Below, one piece after another: positions 42,790 through 51,922 of a stretch of DNA of 64,000 nucleotides. A program made the translations under genes and the position numbers. A model generated the notes under the pieces. It did no database searches. It was not told the DNA's origin and saw only the letters and a program-made list of their open reading frames with translations. Where the stretch lies: positions 62,001-126,000 of the forward strand of contig NZ_FCOF02000005.1 in NCBI RefSeq assembly GCF_001544755.2. The letters are read 5' to 3'. Each line of letters opens with the position of its first letter. Positions within the stretch are counted from its first letter, which is position 1. This DNA comes from Caballeronia catudaia. GTDB lineage: Bacteria; Pseudomonadota; Gammaproteobacteria; Burkholderiales; Burkholderiaceae.

Positions 42790-45285
42790 TCAATCCCTCA
42801 GGCGCCGTGCGGCGATCGCGCGCAGCGTACGGTAGAACAGGGCGGCGACGATGAGCGCGGCGAGCACGCCCGCGATCACCAGCAAAATGGGATGCGACGA
42901 CAGCGCCCAGCGCATGTAATGCATCGGCGACAGATGGCCGACGTAATACGCGTCGCCGTTCGACGTGACCGTCACGGTGCGGCCGTGAATCACGGCCATC
43001 GCGCCTTGAATCGACGGCAGCAGGTCGTTGTCGAGCAGCGCGGCGGAAAGATCGGCGTCCGACTGGCCCGCCGCGCTGATGAGCGCGACCGCGCTGCGTC
43101 CGCCCTTCAGCGGCGACTCGAAGCCGGTCAGGAGCGCATCGCCGTTGGAGCTCACGAGCGACAGATCCGCGCGCGCCGGCGAGCGTTCCGGGCCTTGCTC
43201 GCCGTGCCACCAGTCGACGACCTTGAACGCGACATCGGAAAGCTGGAAGGTGCGCGCGTCGCCATCGCCGGAGAAGGGCATGCTCTTCGCCCAGCGCTGC
43301 AGGAGCGGCTGGCGTCCGGGCGAGCCGAGAATCAGCAGATCCTTGTCGGCGAAGCGATCGACATCGTTCGCGCTCGTCACCGTGACGCCCGTCACGGGAT
43401 AACCCGTCGATGCGCCCATGCGGCCCATTTCCAGCAGATACAGGCTGTAGTCGGCCGGGTTCGGCTCGTTCGGCAGCACGACCGCCGTCTGCGAGAGATC
43501 GGCCATGCGCGTGAACGGGAAGCCGCCGTTGGCGAACGCGGCCAGATCGGGCAGCGCCATGTAATGCGGAAAACCGGAGAGATCAATGGTCGAATTCGGA
43601 TCGATCGCGCCGACGACGTTATCCAGCACGCGCCCCTGGCATTCGCCGGTCTTCGGGATGTCGTAGTAGAAGTGCAGGCGCAGTTGTGCGCGCGGCGTGA
43701 TGAGCAGCGGCGGCAGGTAAATCTCGCGTCGCGCGGCGACGGTCTTGTCCGGCAGCACGCGGCTGAAATAGTGGCCGAGATCGAACGTCGATGTCGACAC
43801 GGCCGGAATCCGCAGCGACTGCACGAAGCCGTCGTTCACGCTGATATTGAGCGACGAACGATCCGGCGCGGGGCGCACGGTGTAGCGATAGCCGAGGTCG
43901 ACCGGCACGCCCTTCGTCTGCCACATGAAGAGATCGGGCGGCACGCGCAGGTTCACGCGAACGGCGTCGGCATCGTAGCCGTGGGCGCTCAGATCGCGCG
44001 CTTCCGCCAGTTCGCCGAAGCGCACGGGGCGGTCGGTCGGCAACCAGTTCGGCGCGTCGTAGGGGCGGCGCGGCTGCAGGTCGTTGAACTGCGTGATCGT
44101 CGCGCTCGTGCCGGACAGCGTGTTCTGGCCGACGCCGAGCGCCTTCGCGGCGATCTTCAACTCGTTGTCGTCGCGGCCGAGCACGAGCAGGATGCGTCCG
44201 CGCGCGTTGGCATCGCGTTCGACGACGGCGATCGTCGGCCCGGAAACCGGTGGAATGTCGACGCCCGCGACCTTGGAATCGCCGATGGCGAACACGACTG
44301 CATTGCCCGAGAGCGGCACGTTGTCGGTCTGCGCCGGAAAGACCGCACCGCGATAGCCCGCGAGCGAGCCGAAATACGACGCCACCGTGCCGGCCGCTTC
44401 GAGCGTGGGCAGACTCGGCTTGCCCGCGAACACGAAGGGCAGTTCGAGGCGGCGCACGTCGCGGCGGTCGAAGAACGGCTGCGGCAGCGCGGCGAGATCC
44501 GGCTTGTTCGCAATCGATGCATACGTGAGATCGAGCGAGCTCGCGTTGCTGACGGTCGCCCACAACGTGGAGTTCGACGGGTCTTCGCATTGCTGCGTGT
44601 AATGCCCGATCAGCTGCACGTTGAGGTGATTGAATTCGGTGATGAAGCGCGGATCGATCGCGACATCGCGCGCGACCAGCATGCCGGCCTGATCGCGCGG
44701 CACGGGCAGCGTCGCCGCCACTTCGCCGTTGATGAGCACCTTCAATTGCGAGATCGACGGCAGCAGCGACGGCGAATAGCTGTAGATCAGATGCAGGATC
44801 GCGCCGGTCACGACTTCGTCGCCGCGCACCGAGAACGCGATGCCGTTCTGGCCGTCGGTGCCGCGCAGTTGCAGCGGATCGAGCGCGCCGTAATCGGCGA
44901 AGGTCAGCGTCTGACGGCGGCCGCCCGGCACCAGCGTGCCGGGGTCGGCGGTGGTCGGAATGCGCGACGTGAGGGGCTTGTCGGGCTTGCCGGAAAACGC
45001 GGGCACCGGCATCGCGAGCGCCGGCTGGCCGATGGTCGCCGCGTTGTACACGACGGCCGGACCCGGCGCGGGCACGGTGCCGACGCCGGTGGCCTGCTGC
45101 GCGCCGCCCGCTGCCGCATTGGCTTCGGCCGTGGCGGCTGCCGCGACGGAAGCGAACGGCGCCGCGAGTGCGGTCTGCAAGGCCACGAAGACGGCCAGCG
45201 CACGCGCAAAAGGTCTTTCGCAAAAACGCGGCGCGCGCTCGCCCGTTTCGTTTTCAACGCGCAACTTCGACATACCCATGCCCAT
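42790..45285 (-). CDS. bcsB: Cellulose synthase periplasmic subunit BcsB
   Basis: About 831 residues. It starts at ATG 45285, which shares a base with the bcsA stop (TAATG), though ATG codons two and four codons later are also possible. A long N-region leads to a hydrophobic signal (ARALAVFVALQTALAAPF). The two carbohydrate-binding and flavodoxin-like repeats of BcsB follow, with QLRGTDGQNGIAFSVRGDEVVTG, LKVLINGEVAATLPV and FVQSLRIPAVS. A single C-terminal membrane helix (ILLVIAGVLAALIVAALFY) docks to BcsA. It carries the nascent glucan toward BcsC. It would not fold without BcsA in known systems. Confidence 0.93.
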   Translation of the reverse strand: MGMGMSKLRVENETGERAPRFCERPFARALAVFVALQTALAAPFASVAAAATAEANAAAGGAQQATGVGTVPAPGPAVVYNAATIGQPALAMPVPAFSGKPDKPLTSRIPTTADPGTLVPGGRRQTLTFADYGALDPLQLRGTDGQNGIAFSVRGDEVVTGAILHLIYSYSPSLLPSISQLKVLINGEVAATLPVPRDQAGMLVARDVAIDPRFITEFNHLNVQLIGHYTQQCEDPSNSTLWATVSNASSLDLTYASIANKPDLAALPQPFFDRRDVRRLELPFVFAGKPSLPTLEAAGTVASYFGSLAGYRGAVFPAQTDNVPLSGNAVVFAIGDSKVAGVDIPPVSGPTIAVVERDANARGRILLVLGRDDNELKIAAKALGVGQNTLSGTSATITQFNDLQPRRPYDAPNWLPTDRPVRFGELAEARDLSAHGYDADAVRVNLRVPPDLFMWQTKGVPVDLGYRYTVRPAPDRSSLNISVNDGFVQSLRIPAVSTSTFDLGHYFSRVLPDKTVAARREIYLPPLLITPRAQLRLHFYYDIPKTGECQGRVLDNVVGAIDPNSTIDLSGFPHYMALPDLAAFANGGFPFTRMADLSQTAVVLPNEPNPADYSLYLLEMGRMGASTGYPVTGVTVTSANDVDRFADKDLLILGSPGRQPLLQRWAKSMPFSGDGDARTFQLSDVAFKVVDWWHGEQGPERSPARADLSLVSSNGDALLTGFESPLKGGRSAVALISAAGQSDADLSAALLDNDLLPSIQGAMAVIHGRTVTVTSNGDAYYVGHLSPMHYMRWALSSHPILLVIAGVLAALIVAALFYRTLRAIAARRLRD

Positions 45286-47501
45286 TATTGGTCTTTGGTT
45301 TTCAGCTTCTTCACATCGACTGGGCGCTTGTTCATCCAGGTACGAAGGTCGCTGTACAAATGCTCGAACAAACCGGCGATGCCGCGCGTGCCGACCAGCA
45401 GCACATGCGACAGGCCGCGCAACGGCGTATCCGGGCGGCGTCCCTCGGACCAGCCGGTCCAGGCGTCCGCGCGCGCGAAAGTGGTTTTCACGAAGTCGTA
45501 TTCCTGCTCGCGCGTGAGCGTCGAGAAACGCAGCCCGACGCGCCCTGGTTCCGTATAACCGACGGTCGCGGGGAATGCGTACTCCTCGTCGCCGCGAAAG
45601 AGCGATACGGTGACGCGCTCGTGCATCGGCACTTCGATCTTGTTCGGCAGCGCGACGCCCACGCCGCCTTCCGAGTAGTCGATCGTTTCGCACGCGAGTG
45701 TGCGGCCGGTCGAGAACTTGAGCATCACGGGCATCTTCATGGTCACGCGATGCGTCGCGCGCACCTGACGCCGCTCGCTCGCCGCCGCCACCGACGCGCC
45801 CAGAATCAGCATGTTGTAGACCGTCCAGCAGAGATTCAGGATGGTCGTGTTCACTTCGCTGCGAACATGCCAGTACATGACGATATGCACGATGCCCGCG
45901 ACAAAGCCGAGCAGATTCAGCAGCAACAGGAACAGATAAGGCCGCGAGATAGACCAGTCGAAGTAGTCCTTCGCGATCTGTCCGCCCTTGGCCGTCACGT
46001 TGAACTTGCCGAGCTTCGGATTGATGACGGCGAGCAGCGTCGGCGCGGTGATGTACGACGCGAGCACCGATTCATACACTTCGGCCCAGAACGAATGGCG
46101 GAAGCTGCGCTGCATGCGCGAATTGGTGACGCTCGCGTGCATCATGTGCGGCAGCGCGAAGATCGCGATGGTGCTCGCCGCCGCTTCGATCACGTGCGCG
46201 CCGAAGAAGAGATACGACAAGGGCGCGGTCAGAAACACGAGACGCGGCACGCCATAAAAGAAGTGCAGCATGCCGTTCAGATAGCACAGCCGCTGGCCGA
46301 TCTTGAGGCCCTTGCCGGTGAGCGGATTGTCGATGCGGAAAATCTGCGTCATGCCGCGCGCCCAGCGGATGCGCTGCCCGATATGCCCCGAAAGACTCTC
46401 TGTCGCCAGCCCCGCGGCCTGCGGAATCGCGAGATACGCAGTCGTATAGCCGAGCCGATGCAGCTTGAGCGCGGTATGCGCGTCTTCGGTCACGGTTTCG
46501 ACCGCGATGCCGCCGATCTCTTCCACCATCGAGCGGCGCAGCACGGCGCACGAGCCGCAGAAGAACGTCGCGTTCCAGAGATCGTTGCCGTCCTGCACGA
46601 GGCCGTAGAACAGCTCGCCTTCGTTCGGCACCTTGCGGAACGTGCCGAGATTGCGCTCGAACGGATCGGGCGAGAAGAAGTGGTGCGGCGTCTGCAGCAT
46701 CGACAGCAGCTTGTCGCGCAGGAACCAGCCGAGGCAGATCTGCAGGAAGGAGCGCGTCGGAATGTGGTCGCAGTCGAAGATCGCGAGGAATTCGCCCTTC
46801 GTGATCTTGAGCGCCTCGTTGATGTTGCCCGCCTTCGCGTGTCGGTTGTGCGTCCGGATGGTCCAGTTGACGCCCACTTCCTCGCAGAAGGTCTTGAACT
46901 CGGGGCGGCGGCCATCGTCGAGGACGTGGATCGCGAGTTTGTCGGCGGGATAGTCGAGCGCGAGCGCGGCGTAGATTGTCGGCTTCACGACCGAAAGCGG
47001 CTCGTTGTATGTCGGGATGAAAACGTCGACGGTCGGCCACTGGCTGCGGTCGACGGGCAACGGCAGCGGCTTGCGCTTGAGCGGCCACGCGGTCTGGAAG
47101 TAGCCGAGCAGAAGCACCAGGGCCGCATAGACTTCGGCGGCGACGAGCAACAGGCCCCACGCGGCGTCGAGCGGGCGTTCCCAATACGTCGTTTCGGTGA
47201 GACGCCAGAACATGTAGCGGCCCGACGCGGCCACCGACAGCATGATCATCACGAGCGTCGCGTACTGGCCTTGCAGACGGCGAAAGCCGAGCGCGCAGAC
47301 GAAGCAGATCGTCGCGAACGCGAGCTGCTGGCCGAACGCGAGCGGCACCGTGACGACGAAATACAGCGCGAACAGGGCGAAGATCGTGAGCAGCACCACG
47401 ACGATCCGGCTGCCCCAGATGCCTGCATCGACGAAACGTTCGAGCCGCGAAGTCGCGACGCTCACCTCGGTTTCCGGCGACGGAATCTTGGCGGAACTCA
47501 T
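45285..47501 (-). CDS. bcsA: Cellulose synthase catalytic subunit BcsA
   Basis: A 738-residue GT2 membrane enzyme that polymerises UDP-glucose. The start MSSAKIPSPETEV is set by a four-base overlap with bcsQ. Motifs in order: VDVFIPTYNEPLSVV, DDGRRPE, FDCDHIP (DxD), FFCGSCAVLRR, TEDAHT (general base) and QRIRWARG (QxxRW, holds the acceptor). Eight or so membrane helices surround the channel. The C-terminal PilZ domain has RRQVR and DYSEGG, the two c-di-GMP-binding motifs, so synthesis should be activated by c-di-GMP. No diguanylate cyclase is encoded nearby. Confidence 0.96.
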   Translation of the reverse strand: MSSAKIPSPETEVSVATSRLERFVDAGIWGSRIVVVLLTIFALFALYFVVTVPLAFGQQLAFATICFVCALGFRRLQGQYATLVMIMLSVAASGRYMFWRLTETTYWERPLDAAWGLLLVAAEVYAALVLLLGYFQTAWPLKRKPLPLPVDRSQWPTVDVFIPTYNEPLSVVKPTIYAALALDYPADKLAIHVLDDGRRPEFKTFCEEVGVNWTIRTHNRHAKAGNINEALKITKGEFLAIFDCDHIPTRSFLQICLGWFLRDKLLSMLQTPHHFFSPDPFERNLGTFRKVPNEGELFYGLVQDGNDLWNATFFCGSCAVLRRSMVEEIGGIAVETVTEDAHTALKLHRLGYTTAYLAIPQAAGLATESLSGHIGQRIRWARGMTQIFRIDNPLTGKGLKIGQRLCYLNGMLHFFYGVPRLVFLTAPLSYLFFGAHVIEAAASTIAIFALPHMMHASVTNSRMQRSFRHSFWAEVYESVLASYITAPTLLAVINPKLGKFNVTAKGGQIAKDYFDWSISRPYLFLLLLNLLGFVAGIVHIVMYWHVRSEVNTTILNLCWTVYNMLILGASVAAASERRQVRATHRVTMKMPVMLKFSTGRTLACETIDYSEGGVGVALPNKIEVPMHERVTVSLFRGDEEYAFPATVGYTEPGRVGLRFSTLTREQEYDFVKTTFARADAWTGWSEGRRPDTPLRGLSHVLLVGTRGIAGLFEHLYSDLRTWMNKRPVDVKKLKTKDQ

Positions 47502-48283
47502 GCGAGCTTCCTCGAAACGGCGATCGCGTCGATGGCGGAAAGCAGCCACTCGCCACACGCGCGCAGATCGGCGGCGGCTTGCGAAAGCGGATCGTAGTGA
47601 ATGAGCGTCGTGTCGCAGGCGAGCGATTCGGAAACGCCTTCGTCCTGATGGATCACGCCCGGGAACATCTTCGATCCGAGCATGTTGCGCAGCACCTTGA
47701 GCACGTCCTTGCTCAACTGGCGCGACTGATCGACCTGATTCACGACATAACCCTGACCCGCGAAATTCTGACGCGGCGCGGCGTAGGCGTCGATCATGCG
47801 CTCCATGCCGGGAATCGCGGCGTAGGACGCGGCGTCGGCCAGCACCACGTTCAGCGCGAAGTTCGCCGCCGTGAGCGCGGTGCGCGTGTAGACGGACGAG
47901 CCCGGCGGCGTGTCGACGATCACGATGTCGCTGGCGTCGAGCGCGAGCGATTCGAGCGAATGCGCGAGCCACGCGGGATCGCTGTCGACGAGCGCCTCGA
48001 AACGGCGGCGATCGTCCTCGGTCACGGCGCCGTAGGGCAACACGGTGACGCCGTCGACGCCGTCGAACATGACCGTCTGCCACGGATCGCGGCTGAGCGT
48101 CGCGCGTGAGATACCGTCGATGCTGTCGAGCGGAATGCCGAAGTGCAGGCGCAGCGCGTTCTGCGGATCGAGATCGAGCACGATCACGCGGCGATTGCGC
48201 GCGGCGAGCACCGAGGCGAGATTGGCGGCGAGCGTCGTCTTGCCGACACCGCCCTTCGCGGAAACTACCGTGATGACTTTCAT
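47498..48283 (-). CDS. bcsQ: Cellulose biosynthesis ATPase BcsQ (ParA/MinD family)
   Basis: A 261-residue MinD/ParA-like ATPase. The deviant Walker A motif is KGGVGKTT (residues 10-17), the Walker A' aspartate is in VIVLDLDPQNALRLHFG and Walker B is in DIVIVDTPPGSS. In other bacteria BcsQ places the cellulose complex at the cell pole or membrane with BcsR. It overlaps bcsP and bcsA by four bases each, so it is fully inside the operon. Confidence 0.94.
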   Translation of the reverse strand: MKVITVVSAKGGVGKTTLAANLASVLAARNRRVIVLDLDPQNALRLHFGIPLDSIDGISRATLSRDPWQTVMFDGVDGVTVLPYGAVTEDDRRRFEALVDSDPAWLAHSLESLALDASDIVIVDTPPGSSVYTRTALTAANFALNVVLADAASYAAIPGMERMIDAYAAPRQNFAGQGYVVNQVDQSRQLSKDVLKVLRNMLGSKMFPGVIHQDEGVSESLACDTTLIHYDPLSQAAADLRACGEWLLSAIDAIAVSRKLA

Positions 48284-49065
48284 GAGCGTGGGAGGCGGCC
48301 CGCGCGCGCGGCGTGGTCTGCGTTTGCCTGCGTGTTCGTGGGTTTGTTGGCTGGGCGGTCGGCGTGGCGCAGACGCTCGAACATGGCGTTGAGCGAATTC
48401 GCGGGCGCGTTCGTCGCGTGCTGTGCTTGCGGGTTGAAGAGCTTGCCGAGGATCGACTGCGGCGCGGCAGGCGCCGATGCTGGCTCCGGCGCGCGTGGCG
48501 CGGGCGCTGCGGGCGGCACTTGAACGGGCGCGCGGCGGGCAAGGAAATTCGATCCGAAGGTCGAGGCGGCTTGCGGGGTTTCCGGCTTGTTCGCGTGGGT
48601 CACGTTCGCAACCGGCGCAACCGGCGCGTGAACCGGCGGCACGCTGGCCGCGGGCGCGGTCGCCGAAGCCGGAATCGTTCCGGTTTCTTCCGACGCCGAT
48701 TCGCCCATCACCGAAAAGCGCAACGCGCTCAGCGATTCCGCGGCAGGCGGATTGACGGGCGGAATCGTGCGGCGATGCGGACGCGTGAAAAGCTGCTGCT
48801 TGCCGCGATGAATCGGCGTCGGGGTTTGTTGCGTGCTGGCCGGCTCGCCCGGCGCTTCGTGCAAATGCGGGCGTGCCGCGTTCAGTTGCACCTCGCGGCG
48901 CGGCGCGATCTCCGGAATCGCGGGCTGCGCGAAGTCGAGCGTCGCAAGCAGCGGCCAGCGCGTGCGGGCCGACTTGGCCTCGTTTTCCCGGCCGATTTCC
49001 TGGTAATCGCCTGCATTGCCGCCGAAATGATCGAACAGCTTCTCGATGTCGCGCGAAGTATTCAT
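48280..49065 (-). CDS. bcsP: Proline-rich cellulose biosynthesis protein BcsP
   Basis: A 261-residue protein. The start MNTSRDIEKLFDHFGGNAGDYQEI matches BcsR-like N-termini, and GAGGAAG is upstream. After about residue 60 the protein is rich in Pro, Ala, Thr and Gln with short charged patches (RPHRRTIPPVNPPAAESLSA), followed by the late motif SILGKLFNPQ and SLNAMFERLR. It is presumably disordered and acts as an adaptor between BcsQ and the synthase. BcsP occurs in betaproteobacterial bcs operons and its biochemistry is little known. It overlaps bcsQ by four bases. Confidence 0.85.
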   Translation of the reverse strand: MNTSRDIEKLFDHFGGNAGDYQEIGRENEAKSARTRWPLLATLDFAQPAIPEIAPRREVQLNAARPHLHEAPGEPASTQQTPTPIHRGKQQLFTRPHRRTIPPVNPPAAESLSALRFSVMGESASEETGTIPASATAPAASVPPVHAPVAPVANVTHANKPETPQAASTFGSNFLARRAPVQVPPAAPAPRAPEPASAPAAPQSILGKLFNPQAQHATNAPANSLNAMFERLRHADRPANKPTNTQANADHAARAGRLPRS

Positions 49066-49186
49066 GGTGACGCTTCCTCGTCGTACCTTTCCTGATGCCT
49101 GGCCGGCTACTGCCTGTTCTGATCCGCCCGTCGGGGCGGTCGATGCCGCCGCGTCGAGGCGGCGGTCGTGTGTACTGAAGATGCTG

Positions 49187-49642
49187 TCAGGCCGCGACGC
49201 GCGCGAGCCTGAATTCGATGGCCGCGTCGTCGCCGAACTCGCTCGCCTGCCGGATCGCCAGACCTTGTGCGCCGAGCGCGGCGAGCCACTGCTGATAAGC
49301 GCCCTCGAGAAACGCAGGCGTCCACGCGAGCGCACTTTCGCCGAAGGCGGGCAACGGCGCGCAGTAATGCACGATGGTCAAATAGTCGGGTTCGTCCGAG
49401 AGTTCGACGAAGCCCCAGTCGGTGTCGCGCCACAGCGAGTTGAGCGCGTCGGCGAGCGCGGACGTCGAATCGCAGGGCGGCAAGGGACGGGCTTGCGCGA
49501 AGCGGCTGCCCACGCGATGCATCAGTTGACGCAATTCGTTGCGCCCGATCTGCGCTTCGAACTCGTCCGCAAGCGCGGCGAGCAGGCCACGCCATTGCTT
49601 GGAAATCTGGCTGTCCAACAGGTAATCGAAAATAGCGGCCAT
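49187..49642 (-). CDS. bcsD: Cellulose synthase subunit BcsD
   Basis: A 151-residue protein of the BcsD family, which forms a periplasmic or cytoplasmic octamer ring that helps align glucan chains in Komagataeibacter. Recognisable parts are FDYLLDSQISKQWRGLLAALADEFEAQ, RQLMHRVGSRFAQARP, DTDWGFVELSDEPDYLTIVHY and AWTPAFLEGAYQQWLAALGA. There is no signal peptide. It is the first gene of the operon, 121 bases before bcsP, and marks the operon as type I-like (D-containing) rather than the bcsEFG type. Confidence 0.92.
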   Translation of the reverse strand: MAAIFDYLLDSQISKQWRGLLAALADEFEAQIGRNELRQLMHRVGSRFAQARPLPPCDSTSALADALNSLWRDTDWGFVELSDEPDYLTIVHYCAPLPAFGESALAWTPAFLEGAYQQWLAALGAQGLAIRQASEFGDDAAIEFRLARVAA

Positions 49643-50137
49643 GTTTTTCGTTCGGCAGGGCGTGAGCCACAGCGCGTGGTTGATCGGTCTTGTTTACGTC
49701 CTCGCCGGGAATCCCTTTAGCCCCGCGAGCATTGATCCGGACGTTTGTCCAGGCGCTATTACACGTCTGAACTTACTTCAATGCGTTTTTTTTCGCCAGT
49801 AGAAAGACTAGCAGTGGATTTTTTTGCGGATCGGGCGAAAAGGAAGCCGCGGACGGCTCATTTCGAACGTTCGGCGCTCGGTCGCATGGACGAAATGTCG
49901 ACACGCTTATTTGATTCCGATCGGCGATTGCGCGCGCGCTGCCTTTCGGCGGCGGCAGTGTACCATCTCGTTAATCTGCCCGGCCGGCGCGCATCGGCTC
50001 TGATTCTTACGGATTGACTTTCGGCGGAATAACTTACTTGCCGTCGGCCAATCGTCGATTCGTCGTACTTGAGAAGGGCAGTGAAGGGCGAAAAAAAAGC
50101 GCCCCGAATGGGGCGCTTCGCATGGGATTTCGAACGC
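49643..50137. other. Leader region of the cellulose operon
   Basis: 495 bases between bcsD and the small gene at 50138. Positions 49740-49860 are much poorer in GC than the rest (T and A runs such as CGTTTTTTTTCG near 49784), typical of promoter or H-NS-bound DNA. The promoter of the bcs operon should lie here. A 78-residue plus-strand frame (from 49781) is open but has poor codon use. Confidence 0.5.
50091..50118 (-). terminator. Rho-independent terminator of the small gene at 50138
   Basis: On the minus strand, 7-base arms GCGCCCC and GGGGCGC (extended by AA/TT) with a GAAT-type loop are followed by eight T. It is about 20 bases after the stop codon. Confidence 0.92.
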
Positions 50138-50335
50138 TTACGGATTCGCGCGTACCGCGTCGCGAACTGCGTCCATCACGATGCCGTAATTGAGCGGGAT
50201 GTCCAGCGAATCGGAGTAGCCGGGTTGATCGGCTGAATCCTTGGGGACAGCGCGAACCGGAATCGGCTCAAAGGCGGTTTCGCCTGCCGGATTTTCGCGT
50301 CCTTCGATGGCACCCTGCAATTGCGGATTCTTCAC
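50138..50335 (-). CDS. Small conserved hypothetical protein
   Basis: A 65-residue protein from a GTG start with AAGGAG 6 bases before it. It has a polar first half (MKNPQLQGAIEGRENPAGET), a Pro-rich middle (FEPIPVRAVPKDSADQPGYS) and the end IPLNYGIVMDAVRDAVRANP. There are no cysteine, signal or membrane features. A good ribosome site and an excellent terminator make it a real gene, and a strongly expressed one. I do not recognise a domain. Confidence 0.7.
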   Translation of the reverse strand: MKNPQLQGAIEGRENPAGETAFEPIPVRAVPKDSADQPGYSDSLDIPLNYGIVMDAVRDAVRANP

Positions 50336-50774
50336 GGTTAACTCCTTCCGGTAATGGAGCGGCGAGGAACTGCAATATAAACCAATGTGATGACATTTTG
50401 GCGAACTTCGATTTGGAAACTCACTTCGAGACTGCTGCGGGCGGCGCGCCGGGGATCGCCGCTGTCGCGCGTTTCGAAAGAGCGCGGGGCCTCTAGTTTA
50501 ACGGCGGCATAGGTTTTCGAAAGCGCGTTTCGGTTATGACAATGATGTGTCGATATAGCGCCAGGCACGCAAAATCGGCCCGGAAATTGCATGCCATGAG
50601 AATGCTACGTATGCTTTTAATAATGGCCGTGCGCCGATTGATTCTCCGATTTCGGTATTCGTCGGAAAAAACTCGATGCGGAGGAGCGGTTGTGCGCGGT
50701 TTGTTTCCCTTATCATGAAACGGCCGGTCGGGCATGCCGGTGCGAACGCCGTTAGAAAGAATGGAGAACGAGCA
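50336..50774. other. Intergenic region between the small gene and the SDR-like gene
   Basis: 439 bases that hold the promoters of the two divergent genes. The stretches 50375-50400 and 50585-50670 are AT-richer than average. No convincing open frame is seen, and no operator was recognised. Confidence 0.45.
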
Positions 50775-51389
50775 ATGAGCAAAATCGCGATCGTTGGCGC
50801 GACGGGCAATGTCGGCAGCCGTCTGATGGAAGAAGCGTTGCGCCGCGGACACACGATCACCGCGATCGCGCGTGACACGTCCCGGCTCGCGGAGCGGGAG
50901 GGCGTCAGCGCCCAAAACGTCGACGTGCTCGACGCGGACGCGCTCGCCGCCGCCATCACCGGGCACGATGCGGTGTTCAGCGCAACGCGCTTCGCCACGG
51001 TTTCCGAGAGTGCGATCGTCGAACCGATGAAGCGTGCCGGCGTGCGGCGGCTGCTGGTGGTCGGCGGCGCGGGCAGCCTGTACGTCGCGCCGGGGCGGCG
51101 CGTGCTCGACTTGCCCGACTTTCCCGACGCATACAAGCCGGAGGCTACGGCGGGCGCCGCGTTTCTCGACGCGCTGCGCCGCGAGCGCGACATCGACTGG
51201 ACTTTCATTTCGCCTTCGGCCGAATTCGTGCCGGGCGCGCGCACGCAGCGGTTCCGGCTCGGCGTGGACGAGTTGCTTGTCGACGGCGGCGGGCGTAGCT
51301 GGATCTCGTTCGAAGACTACGCGATCGCCTTCCTCGACGAGTTCGGCCGCGGCGCCCACATCAGGCAGCGGATCACGATCGGATACTGA
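50775..51389 (+). CDS. NAD(P)H-binding atypical SDR protein
   Basis: A 204-residue Rossmann-fold protein. The nucleotide motif is GATGNVG (8-14) preceded by KIAIV, the atypical SDR/NmrA pattern; it also has ITAIARDTSRL for the phosphate side, DVLDADAL, RRLLVVGGAGSLYV and the C-terminal WISFEDYAIAFLDE. Such proteins act as flavin or quinone reductases or as redox sensors. The catalytic Tyr-x3-Lys is not present in the classical form. It stands alone and points away from the small gene. Confidence 0.88.
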   Translation: MSKIAIVGATGNVGSRLMEEALRRGHTITAIARDTSRLAEREGVSAQNVDVLDADALAAAITGHDAVFSATRFATVSESAIVEPMKRAGVRRLLVVGGAGSLYVAPGRRVLDLPDFPDAYKPEATAGAAFLDALRRERDIDWTFISPSAEFVPGARTQRFRLGVDELLVDGGGRSWISFEDYAIAFLDEFGRGAHIRQRITIGY

Positions 51390-51457
51390 GCGCGACAGAG
51401 CCCACCGGCATCGCGAACCGAGGCCGGGGTGCGTCGCCGCTCCGCTCGGGCGAAAGC

Positions 51458-51922
51458 TCAGCCGTGCACGTCTGCTTCCACTTCCTCGCTGCTCCTGGGC
51501 ATCGCGGCGGCGAGGATCATCGCGGAGGCGTTCTGCGGCTTCGGATCGCGCTGCGACGGTCGATAGACCTGATCGCCGCGATGAATGGGCATCCCCGAGA
51601 GCGAGCACACGCCCTCGGACGTCGCCGTGGTCGCGCGCCAGCCCTGATAACCGTAATGGCACGTTCCGGGATCGGACCAGTAGACGAGCGCCGTCGCGCT
51701 GCTCGGACGCTCGATCACGCGCACGATCGCTTGCGGGAACGGAACGCGATCATCGGAATGCGGATGCGTGCGATTCCAGTCGCGCGTCAGGCGTTCGAGA
51801 AACGCGCTTTCGGCGCGCGCGGTTTTCTGGGATGGGGCAGTGCGGGCGATATCCTTCGGCATCGCCTCGAGCTGGTGAACCGTCTGTGACCACGGGTCCG
51901 CTCTTTTCGAAAAAGCTGTCAT
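51458..51922 (-). CDS. DUF3331 protein
   Basis: About 154 residues, starting at MTAFSKRADPW (GGA 8 bases upstream); a GTG sixteen codons earlier is an alternative. The family core is VRVIERPSSATALVYWSDPGTCHYGYQGWR, then GVCSLSGMPIHRGDQVYRPS with two or three cysteines and a His that suggest a metal site. The N-terminal third is polar and variable. DUF3331 occurs almost only in Burkholderia-related bacteria. There is no signal peptide. Function unknown. Confidence 0.8.
   Translation of the reverse strand: MTAFSKRADPWSQTVHQLEAMPKDIARTAPSQKTARAESAFLERLTRDWNRTHPHSDDRVPFPQAIVRVIERPSSATALVYWSDPGTCHYGYQGWRATTATSEGVCSLSGMPIHRGDQVYRPSQRDPKPQNASAMILAAAMPRSSEEVEADVHG

Noticed and set aside
45286..45693. 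An upstream extension of BcsB by 136 codons
   Set aside because: It would lie wholly inside bcsA; the TAATG junction at 45285 gives a natural start.
45168..47597. An 809-codon open frame antisense to bcsA
   Set aside because: BcsA motifs on the other strand are all in place; the antisense frame has no ribosome site and no family features.
49781..50017. A 78-residue plus-strand frame in the leader of the cellulose operon
   Set aside because: Third codon positions are not GC-rich as in the rest of the window, there is no ribosome site and the product has no recognisable pattern.
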